Counted from the stretch's first letter, positions 48,908 to 58,733 are shown. The stretch is 64,000 bases of DNA from Gammaproteobacteria bacterium (GCA_018069465.1 JAGPUW010000002.1:62001-126000), one strand, 5' to 3'. The notes: a model not told the origin generated them from the letters alone. Numbers and translations: made by a program.

Positions 48908-48927
48908 GTGGCGCTGTAAGCCTTTGC

Positions 48928-49386
48928 TTAGGCGCTATAGCTCTTGCATGCCTTGATGGTGGCATCGCAACTTTGCGCCATAGTTTTACAAATAGGATGG
49001 GCTTTTGCGTGTTTATTGCACTCGTCCATGCAGTCCTTGCAGACATCGGCACAAACCTTGGCCATCGCTTTGCTGTGTGCCGAACCATTGGTGACCACTT
49101 CGATTAAGGCATCGCAGGTGGCGATGGTGTCTCTCACCTGCAATAAACAGTCGGTGAGGCTGAGGTCTTTCGTTTTGAGGCTTTGGTAGATATGTGACTT
49201 GCAGGCCTGACCGACACTAACGCACTCTTGCGCCGCAGCAACCAGAGTCTTTGAATAGGCCGTCTTATGGTTGGCGTGAGGGGCGGAGGCTAACAAGCCT
49301 GGGCTAATACTCAGCGCCGAGGCCGCCGCCGCCAGGCCCAGAAATTGTCGTTTAGAAACAGAAGTTTTTGAAGAGGGAGTATCCAT
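48928..49386 (-). CDS. Csp-type four-helix-bundle copper storage protein
   Basis: A 152-residue protein, start ATG 49386. A Tat-like signal reads SKRQFLGLAAAASALS (Lys-Arg instead of Arg-Arg), then a mature part with 11 cysteines in helical spacing (VCADVCKDCMDEC, ICKTMAQSC, IKAC). This is the Csp1 layout, in which cysteines line the bundle core and bind many Cu(I) ions. Export through Tat is uncertain with KR. It lies beside the RND island, which suggests a copper role for the island. Confidence 0.85.
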   Translation of the reverse strand: MDTPSSKTSVSKRQFLGLAAAASALSISPGLLASAPHANHKTAYSKTLVAAAQECVSVGQACKSHIYQSLKTKDLSLTDCLLQVRDTIATCDALIEVVTNGSAHSKAMAKVCADVCKDCMDECNKHAKAHPICKTMAQSCDATIKACKSYSA

Positions 49387-49673
49387 GATAATGGCCTTTT
49401 TTTGGGTGTTTTTGTGTTTGGCTACTGCTCTAACAGTGTATAACAAACATAGCGCCAGGCAAGGAGGGCTTGGGCAGCGGTTTTATTAGTGGGTCTTACT
49501 AGTCCACGGGGTTACAAGCGCCTACTAATCACAAGTGCACCAGTCCGACGGCAAGCACAGCTATCGGCGACCTCAGTAGCAGGGCGGCGGTCACTCGCGT
49601 GGAATATTTTAGGGCTCTACTGCTGTATCCTTGCGGGCCAAATTGATACCGCAACTGTGAGAAGGGCTGACTG

Positions 49674-50528
49674 ATGACAGGTACACTTTATGTCGTAGCA
49701 ACACCCATCGGCAACATGGGAGATATCAGCGCCCGCGCCATCGAGGTGTTAACCGCGGTAGATTTAATCGCCGCCGAGGACACCCGCCACAGTGGCCGCC
49801 TGCTCGGCCATTTTCAAATTACCACGCCGCTGGTGGCCTACCACGACCACGGAGCTGAAGCCCAGGGCGAGCGTATTTTCGCGGCGCTGGATGCGGGCAA
49901 AGATGTGGCGTTGATTTCCGATGCCGGCACGCCCCTGGTTTCAGACCCGGGTTACCGGCTGGTGCGCAGTGCTCGCTTAAAGGCTTATAAAGTCGTGCCA
50001 TTGCCCGGCGCCTGTGCGGCCATCACCGCCCTCAGTGCCGCCGGTTTGCCCAGTGACCGCTTCTGCTTTGAAGGTTTTTTACCCGCGAAACAGAGCCAGC
50101 GGCGCAAGGCGCTGGAGGGTCTGCTGACAGAAACGCGCACCTTAATTTTTTACGAGGCCCCCCATCGTATTGTCGCCACCCTTGACGATCTTTGTGAGGT
50201 TTTTGGCGCGGCGCGGGAGGTCACCCTGGCCCGTGAGCTGAGTAAAACCTATGAGACGATATTGAGTGGCAGCCTTGGCGAGCTGGTGCTTCAGGTGAGC
50301 AGTGACCCCAATCAGCAGAAGGGGGAGATGGTGCTGGTGGTGCGTGGTTTCGATGGCGTTGTCGAGAGCGCTCAGGCGATGGAGGAGCAGCGGGTATTGA
50401 GCCTGCTACTCGCCGATTTACCCGTCAAACAGGCCGCGACATTAGCGGCAAAAATAACCGGCGGCCAGCGCAATGCGCTGTATAAAATGGCTTTAGCGTT
50501 AAAGCAAGATAGCCAGGCTGGCGCTTGA
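49674..50528 (+). CDS. rsmI: 16S rRNA 2'-O-ribose C1402 methyltransferase
   Basis: A 284-residue SAM-dependent methyltransferase of the tetrapyrrole-methylase fold. Seen: GTLYVVATPIGNMGDISARAIE (N-terminal), VDLIAAEDTRHSGRLL near 30, ALISDAGTPLVSDPGYRLV near 80 and FYEAPHRIVATLDDL near 165. RsmI modifies C1402 in the decoding site of the small ribosomal subunit. Normally divergent to lpoA, which here lies 13.8 kb to the left. Confidence 0.95.
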   Translation: MTGTLYVVATPIGNMGDISARAIEVLTAVDLIAAEDTRHSGRLLGHFQITTPLVAYHDHGAEAQGERIFAALDAGKDVALISDAGTPLVSDPGYRLVRSARLKAYKVVPLPGACAAITALSAAGLPSDRFCFEGFLPAKQSQRRKALEGLLTETRTLIFYEAPHRIVATLDDLCEVFGAAREVTLARELSKTYETILSGSLGELVLQVSSDPNQQKGEMVLVVRGFDGVVESAQAMEEQRVLSLLLADLPVKQAATLAAKITGGQRNALYKMALALKQDSQAGA

Positions 50529-50715
50529 ATAGGCAGGTCCAACAACGGCAAAAAGCTTAAGCTTATTCCTCCATTCTATAGTTGTTTCTACCCTTATATT
50601 CCCTCCCTCCGCTACAATCCCTGCGTTTAAAAGCGCTCGATTTTTAATTTCGTTAGTTAATACAACAGCTTAGTAAGGTTGACGTAAAAGTCCGCCACTT
50701 TATTGGGAATATAAA

Positions 50716-52125
50716 ATGATTCGAATAGCTAAGGCCAGGCCCTCCTGGTGTCACTTGCCCTTTAACCAGCCCCTGGGGTTCGGTTTACAGCGCAGCCTGC
50801 TCATTGCCGCGCTTGTCACCTGCAGTAGTCAGGCGCTGGCAGCCGGTGATGACCGCGAGGCACTGCTCAAACGCATTGTCGAACTCGAGGCAAAAATTAG
50901 TCGCATGGATTCCATTGAAAGACGTCTACGCGAACTTGAAACCACGGCGGTGCTGTCGGATCCCGAGACCTATGTCAGCAAGGTTGAAATCTTTGTCGAT
51001 GACGACGGTGTGGAGCACCCGACTAAGCAGCCGGGCAGCCACTCGGTGGTCACCTATCAACGCGAGCGCGTTTATCGTCGCCAGACCATCAATGAAAAAA
51101 TTGAAGATGCGCTGTCCGGTGACGCGTCCAGTCGGGTGCAGGTGGGCGTTGATGCGGCCATCACCATGCAGTACGCCAATCAGCAAGACGGCGATGGTGG
51201 CGATGCCGATGGCGAATTTTATCAGTTGGCATCGATGGATCTTTATTTCACCGCAGAGCTGGCTAAAAACACTATTTTCTATGCCGATATCGTCGGCTTG
51301 AGCGGCACCACGCCGGGCAGTGAAATTGGCGGCCTGACCGATATTAATGGTTATACCGCGCGCCTGCGCGAGAACGATGACCAGCTCAATGATTTGAGCC
51401 TGCGCGAGGCCTGGTTGCAAACCCAGCTCTTTGATCAGCAGCTCTCGCTGACCATTGGTCGTATCGACTTGACCAGTTTCTTCGATGGTAACGCCGTGGC
51501 CAATGACGAGACCTCGCAGTTTTTAAGCGACGCTCTGGTCAATAACCCAATGCTGGGCCTGTCTGAAAACGGTGCCGGTATGGCCGGTGTCTACGATCCC
51601 AAAAACGGGTTTACCGTGAAGCTCGGTTATCAGCAAAGTGACAGCACGGCGACCAATTTGTCCGACTCGCTGTTTCAAATGGCGGAAGTGGGCTATCAGT
51701 TCAACCCCTTCGGCACCGGCGTGGGCAACTACCGCGCTTGGTATCGCAGCAACAACAATGACAACGGCGGCAGCCTCAGCGGCTACGGCTTGAGTCTCGA
51801 CCAGAAGGTGTCTGCGGGCATCACCGTATTTGGCCGTTATGGCGAGGCTGAAACGCTGGCGGGTGATGACGATGAGTTCTTCAGTGGCGGTGTGCAGTTT
51901 AGCGATGGCTTCGGTTTTAACCCCAATGATGTCTGGGGTCTTGGCTTTGCCAACACCGTGTTGGGCAATGATGATGAGGAAACCTTGTTTGAGGGTTACT
52001 ACACCATGAGCCTCGCCGAGCGCCTGGCGCTGTCCTTTCACTTGACCTATATCGAAGAAGAACCCGATGGTGCAGACGACTTTAGTTATCTGGTACCGGG
52101 CTTTCGTCTTCAGGCAAGCTATTAG
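50716..52125 (+). CDS. OprB/LbtU-like outer-membrane porin
   Basis: A 469-residue protein with a signal peptide (cut near QALAAGD), a coiled-coil of ~35 residues (REALLKRIVELEAKISRMDSIERRLRELE without break, near 50), and a beta-barrel with the porin pattern GRIDLTSFFDGNAVANDETSQFL near 255 and a final aromatic LQASY. OprB-like channels take sugars; LbtU is a siderophore porin. In this context it may be the outer-membrane part of the next three genes. That link is inferred from order (61-base gap) and shared strand. Confidence 0.75.
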   Translation: MIRIAKARPSWCHLPFNQPLGFGLQRSLLIAALVTCSSQALAAGDDREALLKRIVELEAKISRMDSIERRLRELETTAVLSDPETYVSKVEIFVDDDGVEHPTKQPGSHSVVTYQRERVYRRQTINEKIEDALSGDASSRVQVGVDAAITMQYANQQDGDGGDADGEFYQLASMDLYFTAELAKNTIFYADIVGLSGTTPGSEIGGLTDINGYTARLRENDDQLNDLSLREAWLQTQLFDQQLSLTIGRIDLTSFFDGNAVANDETSQFLSDALVNNPMLGLSENGAGMAGVYDPKNGFTVKLGYQQSDSTATNLSDSLFQMAEVGYQFNPFGTGVGNYRAWYRSNNNDNGGSLSGYGLSLDQKVSAGITVFGRYGEAETLAGDDDEFFSGGVQFSDGFGFNPNDVWGLGFANTVLGNDDEETLFEGYYTMSLAERLALSFHLTYIEEEPDGADDFSYLVPGFRLQASY

Positions 52126-52186
52126 TCATCGCGCATTCAATAATAGAGCGTTGAATTTAACGTATTTAATTTAAGGGATTCATATA

Positions 52187-53371
52187 ATGTTTAGTAATAA
52201 ACGCTTTGTAAGGCAGCTGCAGGCTGTCTTTATTGGCCTGCTGGCAACAGTGAGCCTCAATGCCCAGGAAATAAAAATTGCCGACCCAGCGTCGGTGGTG
52301 GTGATCGTTAATCGCGATTCCAACGACATCAGTTTTATGGATATTAAAAGCCATAAAATCGTTGGCAAGGTGTTTCTCGGCAATAACGTCAACCCGCACA
52401 TGGCGATGATGTCCAGCGACGGTCGCTGGGTGGTCACCGGCGGTACTCGCGCCAATAAGGCCTACATTATCGATGTCGCGACGCTGACCTTGAAAAAGGA
52501 AATCGCCGTGGGTTTTGCCCCCGAGCATTTGGCCTTCTCGCCCGATGGTCGCTACTACTACCAGGGCAATCCCGATGGCGACTCCATTTCGGTGATCGAC
52601 ATGGTCTCGATGAGTGTCATCAAAACCATCGAAGGTTTGGCTGAGCCGCTTAACATCACCTTTACCCCCGACGGTTCCAAGGCTTATGTTGCCAACTACG
52701 GCTCCCACTGGGTGGGTGTGATCGACGTCAGTCGCCACGAGTTGCTGAAGAAGATCCACGTCGGCAGCGCACCCGCTCTTGCCGCCCTCGACCCCGAGCG
52801 CTACCTCGGTGGTATTAAAGGTGTCTCCAATGTCAGTATCAGTAATGACGGGCGCTACCTCTACGCCGCCGATGGCGATTTGGGTATCGTTACGGTTATC
52901 GATTCGCGGGAAGATAAAGTCATTAAAAAGATTCAGGTGGGTGCCGACCCTTGGCGCGCCTATATGAGCCACGATGGTCGCTACGCGGTCACGGCCAACA
53001 ATGGCGATGAGACAATTTCTATTATCGACACTCAGGTTAACGAAGTTGTCGCCACCCTGGAGGCGGGGCCTGAGATGATGGGCATTAACTTTGCCGCCGA
53101 TAAGGCTTTCGTGATCAGTTCCACCACCGGCTTTCTTTATGTCTACGACATGAAGAGCTTGAAGGCGGCGGGGCGTATTAAAATTGGTCATGTGCAGATT
53201 GAAACATCGACCACGGATACTGCCGACGCCAAGCTTTATCTGGCTAGCTCAACGGATAATTCTGTCTATATTATCGATGCGAAAACAGAAAAAGTTGAGC
53301 GCGTTGCCAATGTCGGGCTCTATCCCTGGGGAACTCACATTCTCGACAGCAAAGACAACTACTGTCACTGA
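52187..53371 (+). CDS. YncE-like periplasmic YVTN beta-propeller
   Basis: A 394-residue protein with a signal peptide (cut near SLNAQ). About seven YVTN-type repeats follow, each with a (Y/V)-V-x-N or SPDGRYYYxGN phrase: VIVNRDSNDISFMDI near 37, LAFSPDGRYYYQGN near 118, TFTPDGSKAYVANYGS near 163, VSISNDGRYLYAADGD near 214, YMSHDGRYAVTANNGD near 262. Such propellers bind partners or cofactors; no haem-binding CxxCH is seen. It lies between the porin and the short adaptor, so a role in metal or substrate capture is plausible. Confidence 0.82.
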   Translation: MFSNKRFVRQLQAVFIGLLATVSLNAQEIKIADPASVVVIVNRDSNDISFMDIKSHKIVGKVFLGNNVNPHMAMMSSDGRWVVTGGTRANKAYIIDVATLTLKKEIAVGFAPEHLAFSPDGRYYYQGNPDGDSISVIDMVSMSVIKTIEGLAEPLNITFTPDGSKAYVANYGSHWVGVIDVSRHELLKKIHVGSAPALAALDPERYLGGIKGVSNVSISNDGRYLYAADGDLGIVTVIDSREDKVIKKIQVGADPWRAYMSHDGRYAVTANNGDETISIIDTQVNEVVATLEAGPEMMGINFAADKAFVISSTTGFLYVYDMKSLKAAGRIKIGHVQIETSTTDTADAKLYLASSTDNSVYIIDAKTEKVERVANVGLYPWGTHILDSKDNYCH

Positions 53372-53430
53372 CTGTCGTTGAAAAGACAGCTGCGCTCACT
53401 CACTGAAAGGTCTGTGTTATTTTATCTGCC

Positions 53431-54204
53431 ATGCAATCCACGACAATACTAAAGCTGTCGATCGCACTGCTCCTGCTGCTGGGTATTAGCCTGGCGCAGG
53501 GGCACGGCGTGCGCGATCGAACGAGGACAGCGGATTTAAAGCGTGATGCCAGTGCGGGCACGGTGAGTGCCAGTCAGGCGCTTGAGCTGACGCTGACCCT
53601 GGTTGAAGTGGCACCCCAGATGCTGCAAACCTGGATTCGCACGGCGGCCACTATTGATGAAGCGGGTCGGGTTTTGAGTGCGACGCTTTGTTCCCCGGAA
53701 AAGCAACTGCTGAAACTGGCTCAGCGGGTGCGCGCTTTTCCACCCGATTCTAAATCCTCTGTTTATCAAGCAAGAATTGCCGCGCTGCGCGTCGAGGGTG
53801 ACTGCCTGCATGTCGACGCTAAACTGGCGGGCCAAGCCTATGAGCGCAGCCCGCTTTATGTGATGGAAATTATTACTCAGCGGGGGCAGTTTCTGGCCAT
53901 CCCCAGCGAGGCGATTATCGAAGAGGGTGAGCGACAAATTGTCTATGTCTACACGGGGGCGAAGGCGGAGACTGCCGAGGGCGATGTCGATGTCGAGGGC
54001 AATGCAGAAAACAATCAGCAGCAGGGCCAGTATGTGCCCCGCCAAATTCACCGGGGCCTGCAGGGCGAGCTCTATACGGAAGTTCTCCACGGTTTAAAAG
54101 CAGGGGAGCAGGTGGTCACCCTGGGCAGCTTTTTTATCGATGCCGACTACAAATTAAAATCCAGCAAAAAAGCGACAATGAGTAATGCTCACCACCATCA
54201 TTAG
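53431..54204 (+). CDS. Short RND adaptor-like protein (lacks alpha-hairpin)
   Basis: A 257-residue exported protein (signal cut near LAQG). The C-terminal ~120 residues match the membrane-proximal domain of CusB adaptors (FLAIPSEAIIEEGERQIVYVYTG, then HGLKAGEQVVTLGSFFIDADYKLK). The segment between is too short for the coiled hairpin that touches a TolC channel. Two cysteines occur (LCSPE, GDCLHV). The protein ends HHHH because its 3' end overlaps the pump gene by 20 bases. The hairpin loss is unusual and argues for a non-TolC exit. Confidence 0.75.
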   Translation: MQSTTILKLSIALLLLLGISLAQGHGVRDRTRTADLKRDASAGTVSASQALELTLTLVEVAPQMLQTWIRTAATIDEAGRVLSATLCSPEKQLLKLAQRVRAFPPDSKSSVYQARIAALRVEGDCLHVDAKLAGQAYERSPLYVMEIITQRGQFLAIPSEAIIEEGERQIVYVYTGAKAETAEGDVDVEGNAENNQQQGQYVPRQIHRGLQGELYTEVLHGLKAGEQVVTLGSFFIDADYKLKSSKKATMSNAHHHH

Positions 54205-57200
54205 CGGTGTTATCCGTTATAAAATCCTGGTGCTGCTGCTTTTTGCAGCGGCCACGGGCCTCAGCTTGTACGCCCTTCGCTCGGCTCCACTCGATGCCAT
54301 TCCCGATATTTCCGACCCGCAAATTGTCGTCTATGCCAAATGGGCGCGCAGCCCAGAGCTGCTTGAGAGCGAAGTCACCGGGCCTATTATTCAGGCCTTA
54401 AAAGGTTCGTCAAATATTCAGTCCATTCGGGCCACCTCTCATCTGGGCTACTCCTTTATCTACGTCATTCTTAAAGACGCGGATCATCGTCAGCAGGTGA
54501 GGCAGCGGGTGCTGGATGAAATTAATGCCCTGCGCTCGCAACTGCCCGCCGATGCCAACGTTAGCCTCGGCCCCAATGCCAGCAGCATGGGCTGGATTTA
54601 TGAATACGCCCTGCGCGACCACAGCCAGACCCACGACCTGCGCGAACTGCGCTTGCTGAATGAAGGCCTGATCGAGTCGGCCTTAGAGACAGTGCCGGGG
54701 GTGGCTGAGGTGGCGACGGTCGGCGGACTGGTGAGGCAGGTTGAATTAAAGATTTTCCCCCCTCTGCTGGCCGCGACCGGTATTTCCCTGCGCCAGCTAG
54801 TCACGGCATTAGAGGAGGTGTTCCAACAAGTTGGCGGGCGCACCATTGAGCTGACCAACCGCGACTACCAGCTGCGCGCCGGGGTGAACAGCGATGAGCT
54901 CGACAAGCTGGAGCTAATTGTTGTCGGTCGCGATAAACAGGGCCGCCCGGTATCGCTGAAAGATATCGGCTACCTGCAGGTCAACTACGACCTGCGGCGC
55001 GGTATTGCCGACTTAGACGGCGAGGGCGAAGTGGTGGGTGCCATCGTCATTATGGAGCAGGCGCAGAACGTACTGGCCGTCTCCCATGCCCTCGATGTCC
55101 AGCTGGAGAAAATTCAGGCTGAGCTGCCCGAGGGCATTGAAATTGTTACCACCTATAATCGCTCGCAGTTGATCACTGCCTCGCTGGTGAATTTCTCCAG
55201 CGCCCTGGCTTACGAATTACTGGTGGTGATGCTGGTGATTTTCTGGGCGCTGCGCAATGGCCGCGCCGCCGTCGCCCCGGTGGTGGTGATACTTCTCGGT
55301 TGCCTGTTTACCGTGCTGCCCCTGTCGTTTTTTGGTCAAACCATCAACCTGCTGTCGCTGGCGGGTTTGGCGATCGCCATTGGCGAAATGGCCGATGCGA
55401 CGATAGTCATTGTCGAAAACTGCACCACCGAGCTGGCCCGGCAAAAGAGCCGTTTAGGGCGCGAGTTAAGCGCCCAGCAAAAGATCGACACTATTATTCA
55501 GGCTACCGCGCGGATGACGCGCCCGCTGTTGTTTTCTCTGCTGATTATTCTGGTGTCTTTTTTGCCGGTGTTTTTTCTGGGTGAGCGCGAAGGGCGGCTG
55601 TTTGACCCCCTCGCCTACGGCAAAACACTGGCCATGGGTTTTTCGACACTACTGACTTTATTTTTGCTGCCGGTGATTATTGTTTGGATCTTTAAAGGCA
55701 AAACGATCCCGCTGCAGCCCGAGCGGGAAAGCGGCTTTGTGCGGCTCTACCGGCGTTCACTGCGGGCCTCCATTGAGCATCGCTATTGGTTTCTCAGTGG
55801 CAACATCGTTTTATTACTGCTGGCGCTGGTGCTGGCCAGTGGCTTTCAACGGGACTACATGCCGGAAATGGAGGAGGGCTCCATTCTCTATATGCCCACC
55901 ACGCTGCCGAGTTTGCCGACCCGCGAGGCGGGTTGGATATTGCAGCAAATGGATAAAAAGATTAAAGCCTTCCCCGAAGTTGAGCGGGTTTTTGGCAAGC
56001 TGGGGCGGGCCGATACCGCTACCGACCCGGCACCCACGACGATGATAGAAACCACGATATTACTCAAGCCAAAAGCCCAGTGGCGTGAGGGCATGACGAA
56101 AGCCAAATTAATTGCCGAGCTGGACGCCAGTTTGCAAATTGTTGGCTACGTCAATAGCTGGACTCAGCCCTTGGCCGGGCGGGTGATCATGCAGGACACC
56201 GGTATTCAAAGCCCGGTGGGTATTAAAGTGAAGGGTCTGGAAATCCCGGTGATTGAAAGTATCAGCCAGCAAATCGAAAGCCTGTTGCGGGACTTTCCCG
56301 GTACCGGCTCGGTGCTTGCCGAGCGCATTTCTGAAGGCTACTACGTCGACGTGCAACATGACCTGCAAGGTCTCGCCGAGCAGGGCGTGAAAGTCGACGA
56401 AGCCATGCTCACCGTACGCTTTGGTATCGGCGGTGAAAGCGTGGTGAATATTCGCCAGGCCGACAAGACCGTGGTGCCCCTGAGCATGCAGTATTCGCCG
56501 GAATATATCGATACTTTGGACAAGGTTCGCCACACGCCGGTACTGACGGTTGATGGCCGCTCGGTGCCACTGAAATCTATCGCCGATGTCGCGGTGCGTA
56601 AAATGCCCGAAATGATCCGCAATGATAATGGTGCACTGGCGGGCTATATTTACATCGACCTGCAAGACACCACCAGCGCCGACTATGTCAGCGCAGCCCG
56701 CGACTATTTGGCAGAGAAGCTGACACTGCCCCCCGGCTATTCTCTGGAATGGACCGGCACCTATCGCTACGCCGAAGAGGCGCAAGCGCGCCTGGCGTGG
56801 ATTATTCCCATCACCCTGGTGTTGATGTTCGCCCTGCTGATGCTGGCCTTTCGCTCGCTATTTGAAAGCTCACTGATTTTACTGTCCGCGCCCTTCGCCT
56901 TGATCGGTGGCGTGGTGTTGCAATGGGCACTGGGTTTCACCCTCACTACCGCCGTGGTGATTGGCTATATCGCCGTGCTCGCGGTGGCGATTCAAACAGG
57001 CATCTTGATGATCGAGTTTATTCGCGATGCCCTGGCCAATCGCGCCGAGGGGGAGGCCTACATGGACGCGGTGATCGATGGTTCCGTGGCCCGCCTGCGC
57101 CCGAAGTTGATGACGGTGGCGACCACGGTACTGGGCTTGCTGCCCATTATTCTGGCCTCGGGTTCGGGTATGGATATCACCAAACCCATCGCCGCGCCGA

Positions 57201-57298
57201 GCATCGGCGGCATGGTCAGCTCGACGATTTATGTGCTGTTTTTAATTCCCTGCCTGTTTGCGATTGGCGAGGATTTTCGGAATAAGCGCATTGATTAA
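54185..57298 (+). CDS. CusA-type Cu(I)/Ag(I) RND efflux pump
   Basis: A 1037-residue pump of the CusA/HME4 type. The TM4 motif is AIGEMADATIVIVEN. Methionines at LYMPTT, PTTMIETT and RVIMQDTG fall 50 and 49 residues apart, exactly the spacing of CusA Met573, Met623 and Met672 that bind Cu(I)/Ag(I). The TATDPAP and PVGIKVKG phrases also match CusA/SilA. It is the fourth gene of a collinear set with a porin, a propeller and a short adaptor. Export of Cu(I) or Ag(I) is strongly suggested. The ATG overlaps the adaptor gene by 20 bases. Confidence 0.9.
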   Translation: MLTTIISGVIRYKILVLLLFAAATGLSLYALRSAPLDAIPDISDPQIVVYAKWARSPELLESEVTGPIIQALKGSSNIQSIRATSHLGYSFIYVILKDADHRQQVRQRVLDEINALRSQLPADANVSLGPNASSMGWIYEYALRDHSQTHDLRELRLLNEGLIESALETVPGVAEVATVGGLVRQVELKIFPPLLAATGISLRQLVTALEEVFQQVGGRTIELTNRDYQLRAGVNSDELDKLELIVVGRDKQGRPVSLKDIGYLQVNYDLRRGIADLDGEGEVVGAIVIMEQAQNVLAVSHALDVQLEKIQAELPEGIEIVTTYNRSQLITASLVNFSSALAYELLVVMLVIFWALRNGRAAVAPVVVILLGCLFTVLPLSFFGQTINLLSLAGLAIAIGEMADATIVIVENCTTELARQKSRLGRELSAQQKIDTIIQATARMTRPLLFSLLIILVSFLPVFFLGEREGRLFDPLAYGKTLAMGFSTLLTLFLLPVIIVWIFKGKTIPLQPERESGFVRLYRRSLRASIEHRYWFLSGNIVLLLLALVLASGFQRDYMPEMEEGSILYMPTTLPSLPTREAGWILQQMDKKIKAFPEVERVFGKLGRADTATDPAPTTMIETTILLKPKAQWREGMTKAKLIAELDASLQIVGYVNSWTQPLAGRVIMQDTGIQSPVGIKVKGLEIPVIESISQQIESLLRDFPGTGSVLAERISEGYYVDVQHDLQGLAEQGVKVDEAMLTVRFGIGGESVVNIRQADKTVVPLSMQYSPEYIDTLDKVRHTPVLTVDGRSVPLKSIADVAVRKMPEMIRNDNGALAGYIYIDLQDTTSADYVSAARDYLAEKLTLPPGYSLEWTGTYRYAEEAQARLAWIIPITLVLMFALLMLAFRSLFESSLILLSAPFALIGGVVLQWALGFTLTTAVVIGYIAVLAVAIQTGILMIEFIRDALANRAEGEAYMDAVIDGSVARLRPKLMTVATTVLGLLPIILASGSGMDITKPIAAPSIGGMVSSTIYVLFLIPCLFAIGEDFRNKRID

Positions 57299-57345
57299 TA
57301 TGCCTAAATGGTGGGCGTCAGTGGTTATAAACAAGGTAGGTTGAG

Positions 57346-57735
57346 ATGATCTCAGGTAGTTGTCTTTGCGGCAAAGTGAGCTATGAAATAGCAGGGGCGG
57401 TGGGTGATATTGTGCACTGCCACTGTATAAGCTGTCGCAAAGCACATGGCTCGGCCTTTTCGAGTGTGGCGGCGGTACAGCAGAGTGACTTCACGCTGAA
57501 AGGTGAGGCCGCGCTCAGTGCCTATGAGTCATCGGCGGGCAAGACACGTTATTTTTGTTCTCACTGTGGCACCCATGTCTATGCTCAAAGAATTCACGCT
57601 GAACATATAATATTGCGCTTGGGTTCCTTAGATGTCGATCCAAAGAGCAGTGAAAAGGGGCATATTTGGGTATCTCAGAAAGCCAGTTGGTATTCAATCA
57701 ACAGCATCTTGCCCACAGTCGACGAGTTTGATTAA
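57346..57735 (+). CDS. GFA/CENP-V-fold zinc protein
   Basis: A 129-residue protein of the same fold as that at 6631. Zinc motifs: GSCLCGKVSYE (residues 4-14), CHCISCRKAH near 29-38 and YFCSHCGTH near 75-83. The substrate is not readable; a sulfur-adduct role is possible. It is on the same strand as the RND pump with a gap of 47 bases, but no functional link is evident. Confidence 0.83.
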   Translation: MISGSCLCGKVSYEIAGAVGDIVHCHCISCRKAHGSAFSSVAAVQQSDFTLKGEAALSAYESSAGKTRYFCSHCGTHVYAQRIHAEHIILRLGSLDVDPKSSEKGHIWVSQKASWYSINSILPTVDEFD

Positions 57736-57851
57736 ACGTTGCGATAAAGCATGAGTCAGCATGAACGAGTGATTGCCGACCGGCGCTATTAATCCGCGCT
57801 ATACCTACAAAGGTGTAGCGGTTTTAGGTTTATTCCATTTTATCCAACACC

Positions 57852-58733
57852 TTAATCCACTAGCCAGTCGGCGATAGCCTGGCCAATTTCGTGGGGCGAA
57901 TCTTCCTGAATAAAATGAATACCGGGCACAGTGACTTCGCGCTGGTTGGGCCAGCTGCGGCAAAATTCCCGGGCGGAACCACGCAGAATGGCCCCCGGCT
58001 CGGCGCTGATAAACAGCTTGGGTAGGTCACTTTGACTCAACCACTGGCTGTAGCTGTCGACAATGGCGACCACGTCTTCCGGTTCGCCACCGAGGGGGAT
58101 TTGCCGTGGCCAGGTGAGCAGGGGGCGGCGGTCTTCGCCGGGCTTTAAAAAGGGCCGGCGGTATTCGCCCATTTCTGCATCGCTGAGTTGGCGAATAATC
58201 GACGCGGGCAGTACTTTTTCGATGAAAACATTGTTGTCGAGCACCATGGCATCGCCAGCGGGCGAGCGAAAGCCCTCGAAGATGGGCTTCATCGATTTCG
58301 GCCACTCGTCCCAGGTAATGGGCTTGACGATGGCCTCCATGTAGACAATGCCTTTGACCGCATCGCGATGGCGGTTGGCCCAGTCAAAACCCAGGGCTGA
58401 ACCCCAGTCGTGCAGCACTAAAGTGACATTGTCGCGCACGCCGAGGTGGTCGAGCAGGGCATCGAGATAGTCGCGGTGTTCGACAAAACGGTAGCTGTCC
58501 GGCCCGGAGGGTGAGAGTTTTTCGGAGTCGCCCATGCCAATCAGGTCAGGAGCAATGCAACGGCCCAGGGTTTGGCAATGGGGTATGATGTTGCGCCACA
58601 AATAGGAGGAGGTCGGATTGCCGTGCAGAAACACAATCGGCTGGCCCACTCCGCTTTCGACATAAGCCATTTGACGACCCTTAATGTTGGCGTACTTTTT
58701 TGCATCGCCAGCGTTGCTGAGTTCTTCAGACAT
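57852..58733 (-). CDS. Haloalkane dehalogenase (subfamily II-like)
   Basis: A 293-residue alpha/beta hydrolase starting at MSEEL (58733); an ATG at 58742 is also in frame. Seen: halide-stabilising Asn in [12 protein letters not shown] near 38, nucleophile Asp with the adjacent halide-binding Trp in [15 protein letters not shown] near 106-120, and catalytic Glu in [12 protein letters not shown] near 134. His is in [11 protein letters not shown] near 273. The Asp/Glu/His triad with the Asn/Trp pair is that of HLD-II enzymes (DhaA, LinB). It releases halide from haloalkanes. It is divergent from tesB with a 40-base gap. Confidence 0.9.
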   Translation of the reverse strand: MSEELSNAGDAKKYANIKGRQMAYVESGVGQPIVFLHGNPTSSYLWRNIIPHCQTLGRCIAPDLIGMGDSEKLSPSGPDSYRFVEHRDYLDALLDHLGVRDNVTLVLHDWGSALGFDWANRHRDAVKGIVYMEAIVKPITWDEWPKSMKPIFEGFRSPAGDAMVLDNNVFIEKVLPASIIRQLSDAEMGEYRRPFLKPGEDRRPLLTWPRQIPLGGEPEDVVAIVDSYSQWLSQSDLPKLFISAEPGAILRGSAREFCRSWPNQREVTVPGIHFIQEDSPHEIGQAIADWLVD

